In this document: positions 1 through 6,531 of the stretch, one piece after another | Numbering within the stretch: the first letter of the stretch is position 1 | Layout: every line of letters starts with the position of its first letter | Source of the DNA: Bacteroidales bacterium 45-6 | GTDB taxonomy: Bacteria > Bacteroidota > Bacteroidia > Bacteroidales > Dysgonomonadaceae | Assembly: GCA_001897035.1 (NCBI GenBank) | Contig: MKRS01000479.1 | Span: forward strand, 1 to 7,755 | Direction: 5' to 3' | DNA: 7,755 bases | Made by a program: the position numbers and the translations under genes | Notes under the pieces: model-generated | Database searches by the model: none | The model's input: only the letters and a program-made list of their open reading frames with translations | What the model was told of the DNA's origin: nothing

Positions 1-1
1 C

Positions 2-868
2 ATCAACTACAAGGGAGAACGTTGCCTCGGCTCCATCGTGGGACGTTACGGCAACCGCATCGCCAAAGGAACATTCACCATCGACAGCGTGGCGTATCAT
101 TTCCCATTGAACAACAACGGGCAGACGCTTCACGGCGGATTCAACGGATTCGACATGAAAGTGTGGAATGTGGACAGCGTGAGCAGCAATGCCATCCACT
201 TCTCCTACGTGTCTCCTGACGGAGAAGAAGGTTTCCCTGGAACATTGAAGGTGAAAGTGGTGTACTCCCTGACTCCTGAAAATGAATTCAAGATCACGTA
301 TGAAGCTACCACTGACAAGCCAACGCACGTGAACCTGACCCACCACACCTTCTTCAACTTGAAAGGTACGGGCAACGGCAGCAATTCGGACAACCTGTTG
401 ATGATTAAGGCCAGCGGCTATACACCTGTGGACAGCGTGCTGATTCCCTACGGAAAAATTGAGCCGGTGGAAGGCACTCCATTTGATTTCCGTCAGCCAA
501 CAGCCATCGGAAAACGAATCGAAGAAAAGAACGAACAATTGAAAAACGGAAAAGGATATGACCACAACTGGGTGATCGACCGCAAAACGCCAAACGACGT
601 GGAATTGGTGGCAAGCCTCTACGAGCCTGCGAGCGGACGTTTCATGGAAGTGTTCTCCGACCAACCGGGAATGCAGTTCTACAGTGGGAACTTCCTTGAT
701 GGAAAAGTGATCGGAAAATATGGCAAAGCTCACAAATTCCGTGAAGCTGTGGCGCTGGAAACTCAAAAATATCCCGACACGCCCAACCAACCATCTTTCC
801 CATCCACTCTTTTGAAACCGGGAGAGGTGTATCACCAAACTTGTATTTATAAGTTTTCGGTGAAATAA
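2..868 (+). CDS. galM: Aldose 1-epimerase (galactose mutarotase), 5'-truncated by the window edge
   Basis: Interconverts the alpha and beta anomers of galactose, glucose and related aldoses, feeding the Leloir pathway. The reading frame is open from base 2, so the gene starts left of the window; 288 residues are visible. Numbering from the first full codon, the family's active-site residues are all present: Arg19 in GRYGNRIAKG, His44 in LHGGFNGFD, the catalytic acid His115 in NLTHHTFFNL, Asp187 in GYDHNWV and the catalytic base Glu253 in ALETQKYPDTPNQPSFPSTL. Their spacing closely matches Arg71, His96, His170, Asp243 and Glu304 of Lactococcus lactis GalM, so roughly 50 residues are missing, plus any signal peptide. 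Some Bacteroidota members are exported lipoproteins; that cannot be judged here. The GTG at 38 codes for an internal valine inside the conserved IVGRYGNRI block and is not the start. A terminator follows directly, so this is the last gene of its transcript. The family call is very secure; preference for galactose over other aldoses is not shown. Confidence 0.95.
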   Translation: MNYKGERCLGSIVGRYGNRIAKGTFTIDSVAYHFPLNNNGQTLHGGFNGFDMKVWNVDSVSSNAIHFSYVSPDGEEGFPGTLKVKVVYSLTPENEFKITYEATTDKPTHVNLTHHTFFNLKGTGNGSNSDNLLMIKASGYTPVDSVLIPYGKIEPVEGTPFDFRQPTAIGKRIEEKNEQLKNGKGYDHNWVIDRKTPNDVELVASLYEPASGRFMEVFSDQPGMQFYSGNFLDGKVIGKYGKAHKFREAVALETQKYPDTPNQPSFPSTLLKPGEVYHQTCIYKFSVK

Positions 869-894
869 ACAAGGAAATAGTTTTTGATTGCAGC

Positions 895-940
895 AAAGCC
901 ATTGAGTCGGTCGATCCCTCTCAATGGCTTTTGTTTTTTT
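895..940 (+). terminator. Intrinsic terminator after the aldose epimerase gene
   Basis: A perfect 12-bp stem pairs AAAGCCATTGAG (895-906) with CTCAATGGCTTT (920-931) around a 13-base loop. The T-rich tail TTGTTTTTTT (931-940) follows. It begins 26 bases after the epimerase stop codon. The T tract lies only on the plus-strand side, so it should stop rightward transcription from the epimerase gene. The other side of the hairpin is not T-rich on the minus strand, so it is at best a weak stop for the converging methyltransferase transcript. Confidence 0.88.
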
Positions 941-953
941 CGCGGCAATCGAA

Positions 954-1577
954 TTACCGCTTCTTGCCGATGTACCGCACAACCGAACCTAGGCCGTTGT
1001 GACCTAATCCTTCGTTGAGCGATATTTCTTGTTCAGAGAGAGTGATGATTTCCAAATCAGGAAACAACTCCCGCATAAGTTCTTCCGAATACATCATTTC
1101 CACGTCGGGCGGCCCGCCAATTCCCGGATTTTTCTGCTGATAGGTGACATGATTCTTGCTGAACCCTTCGAGCAAAATATGCCCTCCAGGTTTAAGCAAA
1201 TCAGGCAGCTGCGGAAAATACCCCGATTTGATTTCCGGAGGCATGTGTGCGAAAATCAAGGCGATAGCATCGAAGTTCTCTTTCGGATATGTGTCGTATA
1301 TTTGCTGAAAATCGAGCACCTGATAGTTTATCCGAACTCCTTTGCGCTGTGCCAATTGCAAGGCTTTTTCCCGTGCTTGCTCGCTTTGGTCAAAGGCCTC
1401 CACTTCCCACCCTTGCGTAGCGGCATACACGCCGTTGCGTCCTTCGCCATCGGCGGGAAGGAGTATTTTTCCAGGATGGAGGTTAGCGAGTGTTGCCTTG
1501 AAGTATTCATTTGGCTCTTCACCGTACACATAGTCGGCGATGCTGTATCTTTCGTTCCAATTTCTTTTCATTTTCAT
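954..1577 (-). CDS. Class I SAM-dependent methyltransferase
   Basis: Predicted cytoplasmic methyltransferase of 207 residues that would transfer a methyl group from S-adenosylmethionine; the acceptor is unknown. Visible Rossmann-type motifs: the SAM-binding loop ILLPADGEGRNGVYAA (residues 38-53), the acidic end of strand 2 at Asp63 in EAFDQS, the strand-4 segment NFDAIALIFAHM (101-112) and LLKPGGHILLEGF (127-139). The N-terminal segment NWNERYSIADYVYGEEPNEY resembles TehB-like and related small-molecule methyltransferases (inference from pattern only). I chose the ATG at 1577 because AAAGGA lies 7 bases upstream and the conserved NWNERY block starts soon after. An in-frame ATG at 1604 would add nine residues (MFDKGNLNE) and has no ribosome site. 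Another in-frame ATG is two codons inside. It converges on the epimerase gene and lies downstream of the efflux operon on the same strand, with a gap of about 120 bases holding an inverted repeat, so it may be transcribed separately. Substrate assignment is not possible. Confidence 0.87.
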   Translation of the reverse strand: MKMKRNWNERYSIADYVYGEEPNEYFKATLANLHPGKILLPADGEGRNGVYAATQGWEVEAFDQSEQAREKALQLAQRKGVRINYQVLDFQQIYDTYPKENFDAIALIFAHMPPEIKSGYFPQLPDLLKPGGHILLEGFSKNHVTYQQKNPGIGGPPDVEMMYSEELMRELFPDLEIITLSEQEISLNEGLGHNGLGSVVRYIGKKR

Positions 1578-1612
1578 TTCATTAAGATTTCCTTTGTCGA
1601 ACATAAATCAAG

Positions 1613-1670
1613 AGCGCAAATTACACAATTTTCGGCTTATTTACTTTCCAAAAGGTGTGTAGTTTGCGCT
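1613..1670. repeat. Near-perfect 15-bp inverted repeat upstream of the methyltransferase gene
   Basis: The arms AGCGCAAATTACACA (1613-1627) and TGTGTAGTTTGCGCT (1656-1670) pair at 14 of 15 positions, separated by 28 bases. The one exception is a G-U wobble in plus-strand RNA and a C-A mismatch in minus-strand RNA. With a one-base bulge, two more pairs can form at the outer end. It lies between the end of the efflux operon (1697) and the methyltransferase start (1577). No T tract follows on either strand, so it is not a standard intrinsic terminator. It could be an operator, a leader hairpin or an mRNA-end stabiliser. I found no exact Bacteroides-type -7 box (TAnnTTTG) on the minus strand in this gap. 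Confidence 0.6.
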
Positions 1671-1696
1671 TCTTAACTTCATTTACCTGTTTCTCT

Positions 1697-1885
1697 TCAA
1701 TCTTTGATTCCCGTTTTTTTCAAGATAATTTCCAACGGGCAAAATTTGGTGAACGACGACTGCAGCAGGTTGAGCCCCACAAAGGCCGGCAACAGAAGCC
1801 ATTCCTTGGCCACAAAATAGCCGAGCGCCGTTCCCGCCAGGACCAATGTTCCTGCCACAAGGCGGATGATGTATTCTCGTGTCAT
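1697..1885 (-). CDS. Small membrane protein, DUF2892 / YgaP-type transmembrane hairpin
   Basis: A 62-residue protein made almost wholly of two hydrophobic segments, about residues 8-24 (RLVAGTLVLAGTALGYF) and 28-44 (EWLLLPAFVGLNLLQSS), then a C-terminal SFTKFCPLEIILKKTGIKD. The pattern of an Arg before helix 1, FVGLNLLQSSFT in helix 2 and the FCPLEIILKK-G ending is that of the DUF2892 (YgaP-like transmembrane) family, which occurs alone or fused to rhodanese domains. Cys49 in the CPL motif is the family's conserved cysteine. Its exact role is not established; in YgaP the equivalent region anchors and dimerises a sulfurtransferase. The ATG at 1885 lies 6 bases after the stop of the PII-like gene, so the two are almost surely co-transcribed as the tail of the efflux operon. 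The length is normal for a stand-alone member and nothing appears broken. No rhodanese gene is visible in the window. Confidence 0.85.
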   Translation of the reverse strand: MTREYIIRLVAGTLVLAGTALGYFVAKEWLLLPAFVGLNLLQSSFTKFCPLEIILKKTGIKD

Positions 1886-1891
1886 AGTGTA

Positions 1892-2203
1892 TTATATTAA
1901 ATTTGAAAAACTTTCCACATCCATCACAAAGGCATGTGCCGGAAACGGATTCTGCATTTCTGCATTGCATTCATTGATTTTATTAAGTGCCTGATTGGCA
2001 ATCTCTTCCCCCGTAAAACTTAAGAGGAGGATGGAGTCCGTTTTTTCACTGTCGGGATGGGAGGCAAACCAACTGATGCTCCCTTTTTTCTTCTTATAGC
2101 CAGCGATGTCAACCACGCTGAAGCGGTTCACTCCAGCCTCTTCAAGCAAAGCGGTCACTTTCCGCTGGTATTCCTTCACACTGAGGACAACTAATAGTTT
2201 CAT
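1892..2203 (-). CDS. Small PII-like protein encoded behind the RND pump gene
   Basis: A 103-residue, probably cytoplasmic protein with no signal peptide or membrane segment. I do not recognise a named family. The order of secondary-structure-like segments is that of a PII/ferredoxin-like fold: strand MKLLVVLSV (1-9), helix about 10-23 (EYQRKVTALLEEAG), strand about 27-34 (RFSVVDIA), a lysine-rich exposed stretch GYKKKKGSIS where PII proteins carry the T-loop, strand SILLLSFT (57-64), helix about 65-81, and strand HAFVMDVES (90-98). PII-like proteins, including the DUF3240 group, are known beside heavy-metal RND pumps, which supports a regulatory or ligand-sensing role here; this is inference. 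The classic GlnB T-loop tyrosine and nucleotide-binding signatures are not evident. The start at 2203 is 4 bases after the pump's stop codon. The DUF2892 gene follows after 6 bases. Confidence 0.8.
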   Translation of the reverse strand: MKLLVVLSVKEYQRKVTALLEEAGVNRFSVVDIAGYKKKKGSISWFASHPDSEKTDSILLLSFTGEEIANQALNKINECNAEMQNPFPAHAFVMDVESFSNLI

Positions 2204-2207
2204 ACGT

Positions 2208-5200
2208 TTATTTTTTTTTGTTTTTCAACATCTTGAAATAGAGTAGAGGCACCACGACCAAGGTAAGGACGGTGGAGGTGATGGTGCCACCCATCAACGA
2301 AATGGCCAGCCCTTGGAAAATCGGGTCGAACAGGATGACAGTGGCCCCCAACACTACACCGCCTGCCGTGAGGATAATCGGCGTGGAGCGCACAGCTCCA
2401 GCTTCGATCACGGCTTGCTTCAGGGGAATACCCTCCTTGAGCCGGATGTCGATGAAGTCGATCAGCAGGATCGAATTGCGCACCATGATTCCCGCCAGGG
2501 CAATGAACCCGATCATGGACGGTGCGCTAAAATAGGCTCCCATCACCCAGTGTCCAAGCACGATGCCGATCATGGAAAGCGGGATCACCGACAATTGCAC
2601 CAAAGGAGTGATAAAGTTTTGGAACCAGCCTACAATCAGCACATAGATGATAATCAGCACGAAGAGAAATGCCAAGCCCAAGTCGCGGAACACCTCGTAG
2701 GTGATTTGCCATTCGCCGTCCCATTTGAGGGTGAAATTGTCTTCGTATTGCGGTTGTTGCTTGTATTCTTCACTCAAGGTGTAACCTTCGGGAACTTTTA
2801 CGCTCGATAGCTGATCCGAAACACTGGTAATCGGATACACCGGGCTTTCCAATTTCCCTGCCACTTCGGTGAGGATATACACCACCCGTTTCTGGTCTTT
2901 CCGTTGAATGCTTTTTTCCTTGATGCCTTGTGTCACCGTCACCAAATCACTCAACGGAATGGTCATGCCCTGCGGGTTCACTGCTTTCATCGAGAGCAAA
3001 TCTGCGATGCTCGATTTGTCCTTTTCGGGAAGTTGCAGCACAATGCCCACCTCATCCAGTGAGCGCGGTTGGTGCAGCACGCCGACTTGCATTCCCGACA
3101 TGGCCGAACGCATCGTCTGCACGATTTGCGCCGAAGGGATGCCCCATTTCATCGCCTTGTCCTTGTTCACTTCAAATTTATATTCCGGCTGATCGTCTTC
3201 CACTGACCAATCCACATCCACCACGTTTTCGGTTTTGGTCAAAAGTCCTTTCACCTGTTTGGCGACATCGATTTGTTGGGCATAATTCGGCCCGTAGATT
3301 TCGGCTACGATGGTGGACATCACGGGAGGTCCCGGTGGCACTTCCACCACTTTCACATTGGCACCGTATTTTTTGCCGATTTGCTGCAAGCCTGCACGCA
3401 TGTCCCTCGCAATCTCGTGGCTCTGCTTCCTGCGATCGCCCTTGTCGAGCAAGTTCACCTGTATGTCGGCTGTGTTTTGGCTTGTCCTGTAATCGTAATG
3501 CCTCACCAAGCCGTTGAAACTGATGGGCGCGGACGTGCCGATGTATGTCTGGTAGTTCACCACCAGATCGTTTTTGCTCACGTAGTTGGCCAATTCTTTG
3601 GTGACAGCGGCCGTCCGTTCGAGTGTTGTCCCTTCGGGCATGTCGATCACCACCTGGAACTCGTTCTTGTTGTCGAAAGGAAGCATTTTCACCGGCACCC
3701 ATTTGGTATAGAAAAACGACAACGAAAGCAACAGCACGGCTACCAACCCAAGCATAAACGCCCAGCGTTTTTTGCGGCTTTCCAAAAATGGACTTACTAT
3801 TTTGGCATAAATCCGGTAGATCTTCGTCTTCTGGAGTTGCTCATGTGCATCTTCCTCCTCGCCGGCTTCTTCCTCTGTTCCATTTTTGTCTTTCTGACGA
3901 AGGAACAGGTATCCGAAATAGGGAGTCAGGGTCAGGGCAACCAATAAGGAGAATACCATTGCAATGGCCGCACCAATCGGCATCGGACTCATGTAAGGCC
4001 CCATCATGCCCGAAACAAAAGCCATAGGTAAGACCGCCGCAATGACGGTGAGTGTAGCCAATATGGTGGGATTTCCTACTTCGTTGATGGCATAAATTGC
4101 CGCCTGCAAAGGCGGAAGCTTCTTCATCTTGAAGTGGCGGTGCATGTTTTCGGCAATCACGATGGAGTCGTCCACCACAATCCCCGTCACAAACACGAGC
4201 GCGAACAAGGTGATCCGGTTGAGGGTGTATCCCAAGAAATAATAGGCAAACAAGGTCAGGGCAAACGTCACCGGCACCGAGAGGAAGACCACCAAACCGC
4301 CCCGCCAGCCCATGGCCAGCATCACGAAGATGGTGACAACGATGATGGCGATGGAGAGGTGGAAAAGCAGCTCCGATACCTTGTGGGAAGCCGTTTCGCC
4401 GTAATTGCGGGTCACTTCCACGTGGACATCGTTTGTGATGACATCTTTCTTCAGGTGCTCCATTTTGGCTTCCACCACCTTTGCCAGCTTCATCGCATCC
4501 GAACCTTTCTTCTTGGCAATGGAAATGGTCACGGCTGAATAGTCGTCGGGCATCTGCGACTTGCTTTGTGCCGAAGCCGCCCCGTAGCCAAACGACACGT
4601 AGCGTTGGGGAACTTCAGGCCCGTCTTCCACATCAGCCACTTGGTAGAGATAGACCGGCTGATTGTCTTTTGTTCCCACAATCAGGTGTTCCACTTCATC
4701 GGCGTTGGCAAAAAAGTTTCCTGTTTTCACCGAATAAAGTTTGTCGCCGGTCACCATATTGCCGCTTTCCATTTGGGCGTTGTTGGCTTCCAATGCTTGC
4801 GCAACCGTGCGGAAATCGATCTTGCTGCCCGCCATTTTGTCCTTGTCGAGCAACACCTTCACTTGTCGGCTCTGCCCGCCGATGATGTTCACCTGCGCCA
4901 CATCGCCCATCTTTTTTAGTTCGCTGCCTGCCACTTCCGCCACTTGGCGAAGCTGGTAATCGCCCATCTTGTTGCTCCACAAGGTGAATGCCAATGCCGG
5001 CACATCGTCTATGGCACGAGTTTTCACCAAGGGCATGGTCACATTGGCAGGCATACGATCCATGTTTTTCATGATCTCGTTGTAGAGCTTCACGATGGAA
5101 CGCTCCACATCTTCGCCCACATAAAACTGCACAATCAGCATCGCCTGGCCATTCATCGACGTGGAGTAGATGTGCTCCACCCCTTTCACGTTCGAAACAA

Positions 5201-5426
5201 CCTTTTCTAAAGGCATCACCACCCTCGATTCCACTTCCTGAGGCGTTGCGCCGGGAAAGCCCACCATCACGTCGGCCATCGGCACCTCGATCTGCGGTTC
5301 TTCTTCGCTTGGGATGAAATAGATGCTGAAAACACCAAGCAACATGAAGGCAACCATCAGCAGGATGCTTAGTTTGGAGCGGATGAAGCCGCTCGCAATT
5401 TTTCCTGAAATTCCATTTTCCATCAT
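2208..5426 (-). CDS. RND efflux transporter, inner-membrane permease (AcrB/HAE-like)
   Basis: Proton-driven exporter of the AcrB/AcrD/AcrF family, full length at 1072 residues, forming the inner-membrane pump of a tripartite system. Twelve membrane helices fit the RND plan: TM1 about 19-38, TM2-TM6 about 356-508, TM7 about 555-572 and TM8-TM12 about 915-1065. Two large periplasmic porter regions lie between them (about 40-350 and 575-910). The proton-relay motif in TM4 is GIVVDDSIVIAEN, with Asp419 and Asp420. Arg983 in TM10 (GIMVRNSILLIDF) takes the place of AcrB Lys940; Arg1013 and Thr1020 match AcrB Arg971 and Thr978. The segment LKWDGEWQITYEVFRD (900-915) before TM8 marks a distinct subgroup. 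An acidic cytoplasmic loop lies at about 517-530. The paired aspartates favour an HAE-type pump over a classic metal (HME) pump, but the substrate is unknown. The start lies 7 bases after the adaptor stop; ATG codons at 5426 and 5423 are adjacent and no Shine-Dalgarno separates them. The gene ends in an A9 run. Confidence 0.96.
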   Translation of the reverse strand: MMENGISGKIASGFIRSKLSILLMVAFMLLGVFSIYFIPSEEEPQIEVPMADVMVGFPGATPQEVESRVVMPLEKVVSNVKGVEHIYSTSMNGQAMLIVQFYVGEDVERSIVKLYNEIMKNMDRMPANVTMPLVKTRAIDDVPALAFTLWSNKMGDYQLRQVAEVAGSELKKMGDVAQVNIIGGQSRQVKVLLDKDKMAGSKIDFRTVAQALEANNAQMESGNMVTGDKLYSVKTGNFFANADEVEHLIVGTKDNQPVYLYQVADVEDGPEVPQRYVSFGYGAASAQSKSQMPDDYSAVTISIAKKKGSDAMKLAKVVEAKMEHLKKDVITNDVHVEVTRNYGETASHKVSELLFHLSIAIIVVTIFVMLAMGWRGGLVVFLSVPVTFALTLFAYYFLGYTLNRITLFALVFVTGIVVDDSIVIAENMHRHFKMKKLPPLQAAIYAINEVGNPTILATLTVIAAVLPMAFVSGMMGPYMSPMPIGAAIAMVFSLLVALTLTPYFGYLFLRQKDKNGTEEEAGEEEDAHEQLQKTKIYRIYAKIVSPFLESRKKRWAFMLGLVAVLLLSLSFFYTKWVPVKMLPFDNKNEFQVVIDMPEGTTLERTAAVTKELANYVSKNDLVVNYQTYIGTSAPISFNGLVRHYDYRTSQNTADIQVNLLDKGDRRKQSHEIARDMRAGLQQIGKKYGANVKVVEVPPGPPVMSTIVAEIYGPNYAQQIDVAKQVKGLLTKTENVVDVDWSVEDDQPEYKFEVNKDKAMKWGIPSAQIVQTMRSAMSGMQVGVLHQPRSLDEVGIVLQLPEKDKSSIADLLSMKAVNPQGMTIPLSDLVTVTQGIKEKSIQRKDQKRVVYILTEVAGKLESPVYPITSVSDQLSSVKVPEGYTLSEEYKQQPQYEDNFTLKWDGEWQITYEVFRDLGLAFLFVLIIIYVLIVGWFQNFITPLVQLSVIPLSMIGIVLGHWVMGAYFSAPSMIGFIALAGIMVRNSILLIDFIDIRLKEGIPLKQAVIEAGAVRSTPIILTAGGVVLGATVILFDPIFQGLAISLMGGTITSTVLTLVVVPLLYFKMLKNKKK
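2211..2219 (-). repeat. A9 homopolymer at the 3' end of the RND pump gene
   Basis: Nine T on the plus strand, read as A9 on the coding strand, encode the last three lysines and directly precede the TAA stop of the pump gene. Mononucleotide A runs of this length are known sites of polymerase slippage. With one A fewer the frame reads AAC AAA AAA AAT AAA CGT ATG, with no stop before the start of the PII-like gene, so the two proteins would join in frame through a short KKNKR linker. That slippage happens here is not shown. Confidence 0.6.
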
Positions 5427-5433
5427 TCAATAA

Positions 5434-6513
5434 TTACTGGGTGATTGTTACTTTCTTGCCATTGTAAAGCTTTCCGCCGGCTTTGAACACTATTTTGTCG
5501 TTGGACTCAACCCCCGAGAGGGCTTCCACCAGGTTCCCGGAAGTTTTTCCGAGTCGTACCCACCGAAGAATCGCTTGGTTCTGACTGTCCACCACATACA
5601 CGCCCGTCAACTGTTCGCGGTAAACGATGGATGAGGTTTCCAGCATCAGTTTTCCTGTTTCGCCCTTCGCCAGTTTGTTTGGAATCAGAATATTGGCATA
5701 CATTCCAGCCTTAAGGTTTCCTTTTTCTTTGGCAGGAATGGCGATTTTTAGGGCGTATTGCCCGCCCGAATTGGAAGCGGAAGGACTCAGCTCCGTGATT
5801 TTCCCATCAAAGGAAGCGTCCACAGATTTCAGATCCACTTTCACGTTGTCGCCCACTTTCACATACTGGATGTAGTTTTCGGGGACGGCGGCCACCACCT
5901 GCAATTCGCCGTTTTGCTCCACCGTCAGGATCGGCATCCCGGGATTGGCCATGCTGCCTTCGTCCATCATTTTTTGAGTCACTGTTCCGGAGAATGGAGC
6001 CGTGATGTTGGAATACGCTAACGTGGCATTCACCTCGCGAAGCTGTTGTTTTGCCACCTGCACTTTGGCCTGCATGGATGTGTTTTGCAAGGCCACATTC
6101 TCTAATTCCTTGTCCGAGACGCTGTTCTGCGAGCGGAGTGCCTTGTAGCGTTCGTAATCCTTTTGCGCATTTTTCGCCGCCGCTTCCGCTTCGGCTATCA
6201 TTGCCTGCACTTGCGCTTTCTTGGCGCTCACCTCGTCGCTGCTGATCGAAACGAGCAATTGCCCGGCCGAAACGCGGTCTCCCGGTTTCGCATAAATCTT
6301 GCGAATGTAGCCCATCATGCGGGTGCTGATGCTGGCCGTTTGTTTTGCAGTGAGTTCGCCACTCAAATAGATGCCTTCGGACGAAGACTGTGTAGGCGAA
6401 TATACCTCCACTTTCACTGCCTGCTCGGGACTTTCACTTTTTTTCTCTGAACTGCAAGCCGCCAAAGCGGTGCAACAGGCGATTGCCAATACTGTTTTGT
6501 TTATAGCCTTCAT
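5434..6513 (-). CDS. RND efflux periplasmic adaptor (membrane fusion protein), lipoprotein
   Basis: Links the inner-membrane pump to the TolC channel across the periplasm; 359 residues, a usual length. The N-terminus is a lipoprotein signal peptide with the lipobox LAAC, giving a lipid-modified Cys20 followed by SSEKKSES. Then come the split barrel-sandwich (lipoyl-like) halves, about 58-92 (SISTRMMGYIRKIYAKPGDR) and 163-199 (TLAYSNITAPFSGTVTQKMM, ending PGMPILTVEQ), flanking an alpha-helical hairpin rich in Ala, Lys and Gln at about 93-162. A beta-barrel domain follows at about 203-278 (with LKAGMYANILIPNK at its end), then a membrane-proximal domain to the C-terminus. The order and the TAPFSGTV motif are typical of the AcrA/HlyD-like RND adaptor family. 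The start at 6513 is 18 bases after the TolC stop and only a weak AAAG precedes it. The signal peptide fixes the start. The pump gene follows after 7 bases. Confidence 0.95.
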   Translation of the reverse strand: MKAINKTVLAIACCTALAACSSEKKSESPEQAVKVEVYSPTQSSSEGIYLSGELTAKQTASISTRMMGYIRKIYAKPGDRVSAGQLLVSISSDEVSAKKAQVQAMIAEAEAAAKNAQKDYERYKALRSQNSVSDKELENVALQNTSMQAKVQVAKQQLREVNATLAYSNITAPFSGTVTQKMMDEGSMANPGMPILTVEQNGELQVVAAVPENYIQYVKVGDNVKVDLKSVDASFDGKITELSPSASNSGGQYALKIAIPAKEKGNLKAGMYANILIPNKLAKGETGKLMLETSSIVYREQLTGVYVVDSQNQAILRWVRLGKTSGNLVEALSGVESNDKIVFKAGGKLYNGKKVTITQ

Positions 6514-6531
6514 ATCTTTGATTTGCTTATT

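Noticed and set aside
38..40. GTG as the start of the aldose epimerase gene
   Set aside because: It sits inside the conserved IVGRYGNRI block and the frame is open to the left edge, so the gene is truncated by the window and starts further upstream.
1613..1670. The inverted repeat as an intrinsic terminator of the efflux operon
   Set aside because: No T-rich tract follows the stem on the minus strand, and the loop is long at 28 bases.
1029..1676. A 215-codon plus-strand open frame opposite the methyltransferase gene
   Set aside because: The antisense product shows no family pattern, while the minus-strand frame carries clear SAM-binding motifs.
1641..1682. A 13-codon minus-strand reading frame (MKLRSANYTPFGK) overlapping the inverted repeat, as a possible leader peptide
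   Set aside because: Its AGG is only three bases from the ATG, the peptide has no run of regulatory codons, and a frame this short is expected by chance.
2208..5426. Naming the pump as a heavy-metal exporter (CzcA/CusA type)
   Set aside because: TM4 carries the paired aspartates typical of HAE pumps and I see no methionine or carboxylate relay pattern of metal pumps; the substrate is left open.
4696..5430. A 244-codon minus-strand open frame overlapping the start of the pump gene
   Set aside because: Its product is low-complexity, rich in Arg, Gly, His and Cys, with no domain; it is the out-of-frame shadow of the well-supported RND gene.
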